DNA of 64,000 nucleotides from positions 1-64,000 of the forward strand of contig CAZEHJ010000007.1 of NCBI GenBank assembly GCA_964512485.1, given 5' to 3'. Every line of letters starts with the position of its first letter. The first letter of the stretch is position 1. The notes under the pieces are model-generated. The model had not been told where the DNA came from and ran no database searches. It saw nothing but the letters and a program-made list of their open reading frames with translations. Source of the stretch: CAZEHJ01 sp964512485. GTDB lineage: Bacteria > Bacteroidota > Rhodothermia > Rhodothermales > UBA10348. A program made the translations under genes and the position numbers. This document shows, one piece after another, positions 17,624 through 26,652 of this stretch.

Positions 17624-18357
17624 ATCTGATCATTCCGCAAGGCATGGGCCACTCAGGCCTGAAAGCGGCATTTACCACCCGTTCAGGAGGTGTCAGTGAA
17701 CACCCGTTTGACAGCCTGAATCTGGGTCTGTCTACAAATGACTCTCCAGAGAACGTGATCGAGAATCGGCAACGCGTTGCGACCGAACTCGGGTTTCACG
17801 TTGATAGTCTGGCCATTGCAGGTCAGATTCACGGCAGCCAGGTGCTTCTTGTCCGAGAGGGCGGCCTCTTTGCCGGTTATGACGGTCTTGTCACGGACCG
17901 TAGGAACGTTCTGCTCTGTATTTCTGCTGCCGACTGCGCGGCCGTTCTGCTGTGGGATCCCAAGAACGGAGTTCTGGGCGCCTGCCACGCGGGATGGCGG
18001 GGCGCCGTGGGAGGTGTTATCGGCAACACAATTGAGACGATGAATTCCTGCGGTGCCGATGCAGACCGGATGCATGCGTATGTCAGTCCCTGCCTTGGAG
18101 TGGATAATTTCGAGGTCGGGGAAGAGGTGGCTGCTCAGTTCCCGTCCGATTGGGTGGCGCGCCGATCAGAATGGCCGAAACCGCACGTTGATCTGAGTGG
18201 ATATATCCGGCAACAGTTGACCCACAAAGGAATCAGTGACAGGCAAGTCGAGGTCTCAGACCGCTGTTCGATGGGGGAAATGGACATCTTTTTTTCGCAT
18301 CGGGGCGAAAAGGGCATAACCGGAAGAATGATGGGCATGATCGGAAGAACAGAATGA
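17620..18357 (+). CDS. pgeF: PgeF/YfiH family multicopper-like protein (peptidoglycan editing factor)
   Basis: A 245-residue protein of the DUF152/LACC1 family. Members have purine nucleoside phosphorylase/adenosine deaminase-type activity, and YfiH of Escherichia coli removes wrong amino acids from peptidoglycan precursors. The metal-binding histidine/cysteine motifs are present: QIHGSQV, AADCAAVLLWDP and GACHAGWRGAVGG. The end (MGEMDIFFSHRGEKG, then TGRMMGMI) is the usual family C-terminus. It begins inside the last codon of aroE and precedes nadE, from which it is separated only by the gap-containing repeat leader. Confidence 0.9.
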   Translation: MNLIIPQGMGHSGLKAAFTTRSGGVSEHPFDSLNLGLSTNDSPENVIENRQRVATELGFHVDSLAIAGQIHGSQVLLVREGGLFAGYDGLVTDRRNVLLCISAADCAAVLLWDPKNGVLGACHAGWRGAVGGVIGNTIETMNSCGADADRMHAYVSPCLGVDNFEVGEEVAAQFPSDWVARRSEWPKPHVDLSGYIRQQLTHKGISDRQVEVSDRCSMGEMDIFFSHRGEKGITGRMMGMIGRTE

Positions 18358-18363
18358 AATCTC

Positions 18364-18573
18364 GCTTGCATCTTCCCTCAAATCGAAGCGTTGAAAGCCG
18401 CCCATGACGATGACACCANNNNNNNNNNNNNNNNNNNNNNNNNNNNNNNNNNNNNNNNNNNNNNNNNNNNNNNNNNNNNNNNNNNNNNNNNNNNNNNNNN
18501 NNNNNNNNNNNNNNNNNNGCTTGCATCTTCCCTCAAATCGAAGCGTTGAAAGCCGCCCATGACGATGACACCA
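18364..18573. other. Assembly gap (100 N) flanked by duplicated 55-mers
   Basis: The N block occupies 18419-18518. The 55 bases before it (18364-18418) and after it (18519-18573) are identical, beginning GCTTGCATCTTCCC and ending GATGACACCA. This looks like an unmerged graph overlap, perhaps provoked by the 14-bp tandem repeat that starts there. Confidence 0.9.
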
Positions 18574-18614
18574 CGACGATGACACCATGACGATGACACC
18601 ATGACCACTACATC
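18559..18614 (+). repeat. 14-bp tandem repeat in the nadE leader
   Basis: Three copies of ATGACGATGACACC (the middle one starts ACG) run directly to the related ATGACCACTACATC just before the nadE ATG. A further copy lies on the left of the gap. Each unit contains ATG codons opening mini-frames, the last being MTTTS with its TGA overlapping the nadE ATG. The copy number is uncertain because of the gap. Confidence 0.75.
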
Positions 18615-20312
18615 ATGAAGATCGCTCTAGCTCAATTCAACCCCATCGTCGCCGATCTGAAGAACAACGCGCGACGGACGATCGAATTCGTTCACGAGGC
18701 CGTCGAACGAGGGGCTGATCTCGTGGTTTTCCCAGAGCTGAGCATCACCGGATACTCTCCGCTCGATCTGCTCGACAACGACCATTTCGTCGATGCGTGC
18801 GAAGCCGCCGTCTCCTGGGTTCATGACCACCTGCCAGACGACATCGGCGTGATCATCGGGGCGCCGGTGCGCAATTCGTCTTCCGAAGGCAAACGACTGT
18901 TCAACGCGGCAGTACTGCTGGAAAAGGGAAAGGAGCCGATCGAAGTGCACAAAATGCTCCTGCCCACCTATGATGTGTACGACGAATATCGTCACTTCGA
19001 ACCTGCACAGGGCCAATCGGCTATCGACTTCAGAGGAATGAAGCTCGGCGTCCACATCTGCGAGGACATGTGGAATATCGAGGAGTTCGCAACATACCAC
19101 ACGTACGACCGCGACCCCGTCGCTGAACTCGTGGCACAGGATGTGGACATCCTGATTAATCTCTCCGCATCGCCATTTTCGCACGCCAGACACGAGATTC
19201 GCACACAAATCGTCTCCCGTATCTGCGAACGACACAACGTTCCGTTCGTCCTGTCATGTCTGGTGGGAGCCAACACCGAAATCATATTCGACGGCGACTC
19301 ACGCGTTCACGACGCGCAGGGAAGAATCGTGGCGCAAGCTCCTTGCTGGGAAGAAGCTCTCGTCGTCTGGGATACCGAGCATTCTGAACCCGTCTCAGTA
19401 CCACCCCATGAAAAAATCTCCGATCTCTACCAGGCTCTCGTATTTGGTATCAGAGAATATGTGCGAAAAACGGGCGCTTTCGACAAGGTCCTCCTGGGGC
19501 TTTCCGGGGGAATCGACTCGGCCGTGACTGCAGCACTGGCGGTCGATGCGCTAGGACCTGAAAATGTGATGGGTGTGACTATGCCGTCCGTGTATTCATC
19601 CTCGGGTAGCGTTGATGATTCCGTTACACTCGCAGACAATCTCGGCATAGAGTGCCACACTCTTCCCATCCGTGATGCGGTGGCGGCTTTTGAGAATACG
19701 CTTGCTCCGATTTTTGAAGGCACTGAAGAAGGAATTGCAGAAGAAAACATTCAGGCGCGATCCCGAGGTCTGATTCTGATGGCATTGGCCAACAAGTTCG
19801 GATCCATGGTCCTCACGACAGGCAACAAAAGCGAGATGGCGATGGGATATGCCACGCTGTACGGCGATATGTCGGGCGGTCTGGCTGTTTTGGCCGATGT
19901 GCTGAAGATGGATGTTTATGCGCTTGCTGAGTACATCAACGCATTACATGCGAGCAATCGAATACCAAGATCCACTATTGAAAAGGCACCGTCCGCCGAG
20001 CTTCGACCCGATCAGGAAGATGCCGACTCTCTCCCGCCCTACCCGGTGCTTGATGAGATCCTTCATCTCTATATAGAGAAGAGACTCGACGTCAACGCCA
20101 TTGCAGGCGATACTGGACTCGAGGCCGGATTCATCCAGAACATTCTCGATGCCGTCGACAGAAACGAATACAAGCGCAAACAGGCACCTCCGGCCCTTCG
20201 CGTGAGCGACAAGGCGTTCGGGATCGGGCGGCGAATGCCTATTGTCGCACGACTCACACGGAGCGATATTCAGAAAATGATGACCGACCTTCAGCAAGAA
20301 GTACTCTCATGA
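18615..20312 (+). CDS. nadE: Glutamine-dependent NAD+ synthetase
   Basis: A 565-residue two-domain enzyme that makes NAD+ from nicotinic acid adenine dinucleotide with ammonia drawn from glutamine. The N-terminal nitrilase-type glutaminase (about 1-260) shows the catalytic triad: Glu in VVFPELSITGYSPLD, Lys in VHKMLLPTYDVYDE, and Cys in GVHICEDMWN. The C-terminal synthetase (about 275-565) has the PP-loop LGLSGGIDSAVTAALA and GDMSGGLAVLADVLK. The tail ELRPDQEDADSLPPY is conserved. It starts at the ATG directly after the 14-bp repeats and overlaps ruvA by four bases. The presence of the glutaminase domain means it can use glutamine rather than free ammonia. Confidence 0.96.
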   Translation: MKIALAQFNPIVADLKNNARRTIEFVHEAVERGADLVVFPELSITGYSPLDLLDNDHFVDACEAAVSWVHDHLPDDIGVIIGAPVRNSSSEGKRLFNAAVLLEKGKEPIEVHKMLLPTYDVYDEYRHFEPAQGQSAIDFRGMKLGVHICEDMWNIEEFATYHTYDRDPVAELVAQDVDILINLSASPFSHARHEIRTQIVSRICERHNVPFVLSCLVGANTEIIFDGDSRVHDAQGRIVAQAPCWEEALVVWDTEHSEPVSVPPHEKISDLYQALVFGIREYVRKTGAFDKVLLGLSGGIDSAVTAALAVDALGPENVMGVTMPSVYSSSGSVDDSVTLADNLGIECHTLPIRDAVAAFENTLAPIFEGTEEGIAEENIQARSRGLILMALANKFGSMVLTTGNKSEMAMGYATLYGDMSGGLAVLADVLKMDVYALAEYINALHASNRIPRSTIEKAPSAELRPDQEDADSLPPYPVLDEILHLYIEKRLDVNAIAGDTGLEAGFIQNILDAVDRNEYKRKQAPPALRVSDKAFGIGRRMPIVARLTRSDIQKMMTDLQQEVLS

Positions 20313-20902
20313 TCGTTTACCTCTCCGGATCACTTGCCTCAAAAAAACCGACCGAAGCTGTGGTCGATGTTGGTGGAATCGGCTACCGCGTGTTGATTCC
20401 CACTTCGACTTTCGAAAAGCTTCCCTCCAGAGGCGAAGATGTCTTTGTACTGACCCATCATCATGTCCGCGAAGACGCCATGACGTTGTTCGGGTTTGCT
20501 ACGGAAGAGGAGCGAACGGTTTTCAATATGATGTTGGCTGTGTCGGGGGTTGGCCCAAAACTCGCACTCGCGGCCCTGTCTGCTCTCAGGCCTTCTGAAA
20601 TTCGTCAACGAGTCATTGAAGGCGACAGTGCCATGTTGACCCGTATTCCAGGTGTCGGACGCAAAACGGCCGAGCGCTTGATCGTCGAATTGAGAGATCG
20701 ATTCGAAAAAACGGACATCGGAGGCGATGGAAGCGCAGGCACCGAAAGCGGAAGTGCATCATTCAGAAGTGATGCCCTGTCTGCCCTCGAGGCGCTTGGC
20801 CTGTCCAAGTCTGCTGCGGAAAAAGCTGTATTGACCGTCCTGCGTAAGAATCCTGAAATCAATAACGCAGAGGAACTGATCCGCCTGGCCCTTCGATCGT
20901 AA
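20309..20902 (+). CDS. ruvA: Holliday junction branch migration protein RuvA
   Basis: A 197-residue DNA-binding subunit that tetramerises on Holliday junctions and loads the RuvB motor. Domain I starts MIVYLSGSLASKKP with VDVGGIGYRV. Domain II holds two helix-hairpin-helix motifs, VSGVGPKLALAALS and IPGVGRKTAERLIVELRDR. After a flexible Gly/Ser linker (about 140-155), domain III (DALSALEALGLSKSAAEKAV) is the RuvB-binding three-helix unit. The start overlaps the nadE stop. No ruvB or ruvC is adjacent, which is common outside Proteobacteria. Confidence 0.96.
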   Translation: MIVYLSGSLASKKPTEAVVDVGGIGYRVLIPTSTFEKLPSRGEDVFVLTHHHVREDAMTLFGFATEEERTVFNMMLAVSGVGPKLALAALSALRPSEIRQRVIEGDSAMLTRIPGVGRKTAERLIVELRDRFEKTDIGGDGSAGTESGSASFRSDALSALEALGLSKSAAEKAVLTVLRKNPEINNAEELIRLALRS

Positions 20903-20998
20903 CCTGTACGCGGAAAACGCTGTACTAATCGGGGCGAAACGCATACGTTTCGTTTGCCCTCAGACGTTCTTTAGTCTCAACCATCCAGAACGAGTCTC

Positions 20999-23419
20999 AT
21001 GCTGAAGAATTATATCCGCACGGCACTACGTGTGATCGCCCGTCACCCGGGATACGCGTCGATCAACATTTTTGGCCTGTCTGGAGGTGTGGCGATCGCT
21101 CTCCTCCTGCTGACATTCGTATCGAAGAAAACAAGCTATGACACGTTTCACAGCGCAGCCGAAAGAACATATCGGGCCTGGGTTCTTGAGGATTATGGAG
21201 AAGATCAGCAGTTCTTCAATACGACTACACCTCTCCCGTTGGCCGCAACGCTGAGTGAAGGGATTCCAGAGATTGAGCATGCCGTTCGATACGACCGAAT
21301 CAACGACACCATAACACGAGGATCGATTCGTTTCAACGAGTCGCTTTACATGGTTGACCCGGGCTTCTTTGACGTGTTTGATTTCAAGATGGTCAAGGGC
21401 GTTCCGGCACAACCGTTTGAAGGTCCTGAGTCTATTATCCTCTCAGAAAGTGCCGTCGAGAGGTATTTCGGTGACTCCGACCCGATAGGTGAAGATCTCA
21501 CAATCGAGTTCAACGGTGATCCGAGGTCCTACACCGTCTCTGCCGTATATGAGGACGTGCCGTCAAATTCCAGCCTGCAATGGGAGTTTCTGCTACCCTA
21601 TTCCGTAGCCGACTGGCTGTATTCTGCAAGGATGCATTCTGCCTGGTTCAACGTCAGTCCCGAGACCTACATAACACTTCGAGTTGGAGCAGACGTAAAT
21701 GCAGTTGAAGCCAAGATGCCATCGGTTCTTGCGAATGCGCTGGGTGATCGGGTCGAGCCTGGACAATACACTGCCGGACTGCAACCGCTTACCGGAATTC
21801 ACCTGGACCCTTCCTTTCCCATCGGTTATGCTGCTGTGAGCAACCCGGTCTATGTGAAGGTGCTCCTGTCCGTAGCGCTTCTGGTTCTTCTGATAGCGTG
21901 CATCAACTTCGTCACGCTTTCGCTGAGCCGTGCATCTACCCGCTCACGGGAAATTGGAGTCAGAAAAGCCATAGGGGCCGATCGGTCGCAGCTGGCGCGA
22001 CAATACTTCGGTGAGGCTGTCGTTTTTACCGCCCTCGCTGTCGGACTTGGACTCTTGCTTGCATTCTTGCTCGTTCCCGGTTTCAATTCCCTTAGCCAGG
22101 ACGAGATTGCTCTGACGTTTGGAGCCCAGACGTGGCTGATGATCGGTTCTCTTTTCCTGGCTATTTCACTCGTAATTGGCATCTATCCGGCTGTTGTTAT
22201 GTCCTCGTTCAGTCCGACTGAGGCGTTTCGCGGCACCACCTCAACTGGAAGCCAGCGGGGACTACTACGCAAATCATTGGTGACGGTCCAATTTGCGCTG
22301 TCCATCATGCTGCTCATATCGATGCTGACCATGAGTTCTCAGCTGAAATATGTCCAGACCAAGGACCTCGGATTCAATCCCGATCACGTATTGTATGTAC
22401 CGACCGAAATATCTCAAGACGAAGCTCAGACCCTTGCAGATCGAATCCGATTCGAAGTGGCCGATCGATCGGACATCGAGTCGATTTCAACGTCCATGTT
22501 GCTCTTCGATACAGCCGGATGGGGGCGAATCGGGTACAATGCTTCAGACGGAACCTACAAGCGATTCTTCGCGAATGTGGTCGATCACAATTTTCAGGAA
22601 ACCATGCACCTGCGTCTGAACGAAGGACGTTTTTTCGATCAGGACAAACCCTCGGACGCAACCCGCGCCATTGTAATCAATCAGGCGTTTGCCGACGCCT
22701 ACGGATGGACTGACCCGTTGGCCGAACGCATTCCGGGCGAGTTCAACGAACATGAAATCATAGGTGTCGTAGAGAATTTCAACTATTCCTCGCTGCACTC
22801 GCAAATTCAGCCTGCAGCCATGTCAATGTCCCAGGGGCTGATATTCTCTGGTGCGAGCGACTTCGACTATCAGGGCAATATCATTCCGCGAATCGCATTC
22901 CGGGTCAGCGGAAATAATGTGCCTGCCACAATCGAGTATCTGGAATCTGTCTGGGAAGCAGCAGCGGGAGGCCTTCCTTTCAGCTATCAATTCGTGGACC
23001 AGGATCTGGCCAGCCAGTACATCCAGGAAAGCCGCCTCTCCACCATCATTACACTCGGTTCCATTCTGGCAATGTTGATCGCAGGTCTCGGTCTTTTCGG
23101 TCTGGCTGCCATTTCGGTGGCGAGACGAACCAAAGAAATTGGTATCAGAAAAACGCTGGGGGCCTCGACCGGTCACATCGTGGCCATATTCGGAAAAGAG
23201 TTCTCCGCCCTGGTAATCGTAGCCTTGATCGTCTCGATACCCGTCGGATGGTTCGCCTTGAATCGCTGGCTCGAGACGTTCGCCTACCGCACGGAGATGG
23301 GAGTCCTGCCTTTCGTTGTCGCTGGTCTCAGCGCATTTCTGCTGATGTGGCTTGCAGTCTCATCCCAATCGCTGAAAGCGGCCTGGGCAGATCCGGTTGA
23401 AGCCTTGCGGGACGAGTAG
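20999..23419 (+). CDS. MacB/FtsX-type ABC transporter permease
   Basis: An 806-residue permease with two MacB-PCD/FtsX modules, as in the large Bacteroidota family. An N-terminal membrane helix (about 21-42) precedes a periplasmic domain (VRYDRINDTITRGS..., PIGEDL). Three helices then follow around 288-310, 340-365 and 380-400. A second helix-plus-periplasmic-domain (from about 425) and three final helices (about 690-795) complete the duplicated architecture. The cytoplasmic signature occurs twice: REIGVRKAIGADRSQL and KEIGIRKTLGAS. No ATPase partner is nearby. It follows ruvA by 96 bases, including an imperfect CGAAACG/CGTTTCG hairpin near 20937-20954, so it may be a separate unit. The substrate is unknown. 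Confidence 0.9.
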   Translation: MLKNYIRTALRVIARHPGYASINIFGLSGGVAIALLLLTFVSKKTSYDTFHSAAERTYRAWVLEDYGEDQQFFNTTTPLPLAATLSEGIPEIEHAVRYDRINDTITRGSIRFNESLYMVDPGFFDVFDFKMVKGVPAQPFEGPESIILSESAVERYFGDSDPIGEDLTIEFNGDPRSYTVSAVYEDVPSNSSLQWEFLLPYSVADWLYSARMHSAWFNVSPETYITLRVGADVNAVEAKMPSVLANALGDRVEPGQYTAGLQPLTGIHLDPSFPIGYAAVSNPVYVKVLLSVALLVLLIACINFVTLSLSRASTRSREIGVRKAIGADRSQLARQYFGEAVVFTALAVGLGLLLAFLLVPGFNSLSQDEIALTFGAQTWLMIGSLFLAISLVIGIYPAVVMSSFSPTEAFRGTTSTGSQRGLLRKSLVTVQFALSIMLLISMLTMSSQLKYVQTKDLGFNPDHVLYVPTEISQDEAQTLADRIRFEVADRSDIESISTSMLLFDTAGWGRIGYNASDGTYKRFFANVVDHNFQETMHLRLNEGRFFDQDKPSDATRAIVINQAFADAYGWTDPLAERIPGEFNEHEIIGVVENFNYSSLHSQIQPAAMSMSQGLIFSGASDFDYQGNIIPRIAFRVSGNNVPATIEYLESVWEAAAGGLPFSYQFVDQDLASQYIQESRLSTIITLGSILAMLIAGLGLFGLAAISVARRTKEIGIRKTLGASTGHIVAIFGKEFSALVIVALIVSIPVGWFALNRWLETFAYRTEMGVLPFVVAGLSAFLLMWLAVSSQSLKAAWADPVEALRDE

Positions 23420-23420
23420 A

Positions 23421-24482
23421 CTAGGCCTGATTGCCGCCTGACTTTTCGAGGTAGAGCGTCTGCGTTGGAAAGGCAAACTCGATACCGTTTCGAGTGAAAT
23501 CATCGTGTACGGCAAGATTGATTGCTTCCTGGGCGTCCATGTACACGGCGTAGTCCGGAACGAGCATGTAATAGACGATCTCGAAGTCGATCGAAAAATC
23601 TCCGAACGATTTAAGATGCGCCCGGTCGAAACGCACGTCACCCTGAGCTTCAACAGCCGCCTGGAGTCTGTCCGGGATCGATTTCAACGTATCGTGGGGA
23701 GTGTCGTATGTGACACCGATGGTGAATACGGCACGCCGCTCATCCATCCGTTTGTAGTTGCGAACCCGGCTTCCCAACAGATCGTTGTTCGAGAAGATGA
23801 TCTGCTCGCCCGAGAGACTGCGAATACGCGTCGTCTTGATGCCAATATGTTCGACTGAGCCCGAGTAATCGCCAATCACCAGAAAATCTCCGTCCACGAA
23901 TGGTCGGTCGGCCACGATCGAGACATAAGCCAGCAGATCTGCCAGCACGTTTTGAACGGCCAGCGCGATGGCGATACCCCCGATACCCAGACCGGCGACC
24001 ATGGCTGTGACATCTACGCCGAAGTTATCCAGAGTGGCCAGAAATACGATGGTCCACAGAATGAGTCGTCCAACCATTCCCATGGCTCGAGCGGCCGTTA
24101 CCTGGGAAGCTTCGTTTTCCCGACTCTTGACATACCAACCCATGGCAAGCCGAATAATATCGTTGCCCCATAGCCCCATCTGAAGCACAAATCCAACGAA
24201 GACCACCCTTTGCAGCCAGGGTATGGCCGGTGCGTCGCTGGCCAGATATTCAACGGCGAGATAAAACGCGATAACGAACAGGAAAAACGTTCGCATGCCT
24301 TGAAGAAGCTCGGCGATTACGTCATCGACCTTGTTTTCCGTGCGTTTGGCCATCGCAGAAAAGCGCCCGAACGATACTCGTCGAATCAGCATCATCAAAA
24401 GAGTAAGGCCCAGCGTGATGCCTGCCAGTTTCAACCATGACAGCACGGTCAGTCCAAGAAAATCGGTGTCCAGAAATTCCAT
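23421..24482 (-). CDS. MscS-family mechanosensitive channel
   Basis: A 353-residue small-conductance mechanosensitive channel. Transmembrane segments occur near residues 12-32, 64-83, 88-110 and 134-155. The pore-lining helix follows with a glycine/alanine-rich GLGIGGIAIALAVQNVLADL, which is the MscS TM3 signature. The cytoplasmic beta domain begins FVDGDFLVIGDYSGSVEHIG, with the TRIRSLSGEQIIFSNNDL motif typical of the family. It releases solutes on hypo-osmotic shock. It converges with the ABC permease (stop codons nearly abutting) and lies downstream of asd on the same strand after 77 bases, probably as its own unit. Confidence 0.94.
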   Translation of the reverse strand: MEFLDTDFLGLTVLSWLKLAGITLGLTLLMMLIRRVSFGRFSAMAKRTENKVDDVIAELLQGMRTFFLFVIAFYLAVEYLASDAPAIPWLQRVVFVGFVLQMGLWGNDIIRLAMGWYVKSRENEASQVTAARAMGMVGRLILWTIVFLATLDNFGVDVTAMVAGLGIGGIAIALAVQNVLADLLAYVSIVADRPFVDGDFLVIGDYSGSVEHIGIKTTRIRSLSGEQIIFSNNDLLGSRVRNYKRMDERRAVFTIGVTYDTPHDTLKSIPDRLQAAVEAQGDVRFDRAHLKSFGDFSIDFEIVYYMLVPDYAVYMDAQEAINLAVHDDFTRNGIEFAFPTQTLYLEKSGGNQA

Positions 24483-24559
24483 TTGATGTATTCCTGTAGA
24501 AAGAAAAATGGGGATAATCGACCCAAGTTACGCCTCAAACCGAACGGAATCTCGTTTGA

Positions 24560-25627
24560 TCATCCACCCGAAGTGAGTTCATCCCTTTTTTGAAGCATGC
24601 CCTTCGAGGCGAGCGCTTCCGCGTTGAGGATCGCTCCACCCGCAGCGCCACGGACTGTATTGTGGCTCAGAACCACGAATTTCGCATCCAGTAGTTCACA
24701 TTCCCTCACGCGTCCTACCGTCACAGTCATACCATCACCCGCGTAAACATGCTTTCTGGGCTGTGGGCCGTCGACGTCTTCAAGCAACTCCAGCACTCTC
24801 TCGGGCGCCGAGGGCAAGCCGCTGATCTGTTCGGGGGACTCAAAGTGCTCAAACGCCTTCCTGACCGCTTCAATCGTAGAAGGAATTCTGAATTTTACTG
24901 ACACGCACTCCAAATGCCCTTCCATCACCGGAACTCGATTGCATTGCGCGCTGACCACGAACGTCTCATTCTGAATCCCCTCGTCGGTCAGTTCCCCCAG
25001 GATCTTGTGCGATTCTGTGGCAAGTTTGTCTTCTTCACCCGAAATGTAGGGCACTACGTTGCCCAGCGCGTCAAGCGAGGCAACGCCCGGATAACCGGCG
25101 CCCGAAAGGGCCTGCATCGTGGTCACATTTACGGCCTCAATGCCGAAAGCATCGTGCAAGGGTTTCAAAGCCAGCGCCAGACCGACTGTGGCGCAGTTGG
25201 GATTTGTGACGATGAACCCCCCACCTGCCCGGTTCTGGCGACCTACCAGTTCAAGATGGTCCGGATTGACCTCGGGAATGAGAAGCGGAACGTCCTTTTC
25301 CATGCGGTGATTGCGGGCATTGGAGATCACCGGGTAGCCGGCATCGGCAAACGCTCCTTCAATCTCTCCCGCCACGGATGAGTCCAGTCCAGAAAAAACA
25401 AAGTCGCAATCGAGACCGGGTTTGGCTTCGCTGACGATGACGTCTTTGATGGAAGCGGGAATAGGTGTGGATTCGACCCAGTTCACGGCTTCACGATATG
25501 GTCGACCCGCGGAACGGCTGGAAGCCGCCACAGCACTTATTTCAAACCAGGGGTGATTTTCCAGAAGGCGGACAAACTTCTGTCCGACGGCTCCAGTGGC
25601 TCCCAGAATTCCAACTTTCAGTTTCAT
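24560..25627 (-). CDS. asd: Aspartate-semialdehyde dehydrogenase
   Basis: A 355-residue enzyme that reduces aspartyl phosphate to aspartate semialdehyde, the branch to lysine, threonine and methionine. The NADP-binding start is VGILGATGAVGQKFVRLLE, the active-site cysteine lies in VTNPNCATVGLAL, and the substrate/catalytic histidine region is RVPVMEGHLECVSV. The form (NPNC plus CNRVPVMEGH) is that of the archaeal/fungal-type class found in Bacteroidota and others, not the short Escherichia coli class. It is the last gene of the metB-metX-SDR-lysC-asd operon, 12 bases after lysC, and so is probably under the SAM riboswitch. Confidence 0.95.
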   Translation of the reverse strand: MKLKVGILGATGAVGQKFVRLLENHPWFEISAVAASSRSAGRPYREAVNWVESTPIPASIKDVIVSEAKPGLDCDFVFSGLDSSVAGEIEGAFADAGYPVISNARNHRMEKDVPLLIPEVNPDHLELVGRQNRAGGGFIVTNPNCATVGLALALKPLHDAFGIEAVNVTTMQALSGAGYPGVASLDALGNVVPYISGEEDKLATESHKILGELTDEGIQNETFVVSAQCNRVPVMEGHLECVSVKFRIPSTIEAVRKAFEHFESPEQISGLPSAPERVLELLEDVDGPQPRKHVYAGDGMTVTVGRVRECELLDAKFVVLSHNTVRGAAGGAILNAEALASKGMLQKRDELTSGG

Positions 25628-25639
25628 GTGATATCAGTT

Positions 25640-26650
25640 TCAGATCGATTCAGGGTTGTCCCGTATCGCTTCGCGGGCTGAGTCCAATTCAAGGACTCCC
25701 CGATTTGCTGCATGTTCGAGTTTGACCCGGGCATCTCTCTCCACGCGGACCGGAAGATGCGTCGGCATGATAAGGGTTCCGTCACCTTGAGGATATCTCG
25801 TTGATCGGACATGGACTGGTATACAGGCCTGCAGGACCGGTTCAAATGCCTCACTATGCATGCCGAGCTGATTCGCTTCGTTCCACGTTGTGGCGTCTTC
25901 GAGCAACAGAAACAGAAATTTCCCCGCGCCCTCTACCTTGTTGGGGTCTGCGGTATAAAGGCCATCAACATCGGTCCAACGGTCAAACTTGGAGGCGTGA
26001 ATGGCTTCGGCGATGAGCGCTGCGGAATAATCACTTCCACCCCTCCCCAGCGTGATCGTATGCCCTTCTTTCGTTCCGCCGATGTATCCGGTGACGACCG
26101 GCAGCACGTCTTTGCTCCAGTTGCGGTGCCAGGATTCTGTTTTGGCGAATGTCTGATTGCGATCCACAACCCATGTATTCGAGGGGCACCTGACTACTCG
26201 TAAGAACGATCGCGAATCCACAGCCTGTGCAGATACCTCATTTTGCTCGAGCAAAAGTGCGACCAACGGAGCAGACATGAGCTCGCCGATACCAAGAATG
26301 CCGTGGGATCGTACATCTGGGTCATGATGGCGACAGACGTCACGAAGCATCTCCACCCTGTTCGAAAGTACGCTCAGATAGGTTGTGCGGCGGTCGTACT
26401 CAAGCACTTCGCGAGCTAATTCCACGTGACGCGCAACGAGCCTGCGAATCAGGGATGCGGTTTTCTTGGGCTTCGTTTCAGCTTCCAGACTGACCAAAAG
26501 GTCCGTTACGCCGGAAAGCGCTGAAACCACGAGCACGGGTTCGCCAGACTCCGTCTCGCCTTTTACAATGCGGACAAGTCTCTTCAGCGCTTCGGAAGAT
26601 CCTACCGAAGTGCCACCGAACTTCAGAACTTTGACTACAGAGGTCGACAT
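25640..26650 (-). CDS. lysC: Aspartate kinase, catalytic domain only (no ACT domains)
   Basis: A 336-residue aspartokinase that phosphorylates aspartate in the first step of the aspartate family pathway. It has the lysine-containing KFGGTSVGSSEALK start, the VVSALSGVTDLL motif, the nucleotide-binding TLGRGGSDYSAALIAEA and FDRWTDVDGLYTADPNKV. It ends shortly after the kinase fold (VRSTRYPQGDGTLIM), with about 37 residues that show no ACT-domain pattern. Ordinary LysC proteins are 400-460 residues with two ACT domains that sense lysine or threonine. No frameshift explains the loss: asd starts 12 bases later. The gene follows the SDR gene by two bases in the riboswitch operon. Confidence 0.92.
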   Translation of the reverse strand: MSTSVVKVLKFGGTSVGSSEALKRLVRIVKGETESGEPVLVVSALSGVTDLLVSLEAETKPKKTASLIRRLVARHVELAREVLEYDRRTTYLSVLSNRVEMLRDVCRHHDPDVRSHGILGIGELMSAPLVALLLEQNEVSAQAVDSRSFLRVVRCPSNTWVVDRNQTFAKTESWHRNWSKDVLPVVTGYIGGTKEGHTITLGRGGSDYSAALIAEAIHASKFDRWTDVDGLYTADPNKVEGAGKFLFLLLEDATTWNEANQLGMHSEAFEPVLQACIPVHVRSTRYPQGDGTLIMPTHLPVRVERDARVKLEHAANRGVLELDSAREAIRDNPESI

Positions 26651-26652
26651 TC

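Noticed and set aside
18364..18573. Direct repeats separated by a fixed-length spacer, CRISPR-like at first glance
   Set aside because: The spacer is 100 N and the 55-base ends are identical at all three gaps; an assembly artefact.
25640..25660. Frameshift or truncation of lysC considered
   Set aside because: The gene ends cleanly 12 bases before asd, leaving no room for lost ACT-coding sequence.
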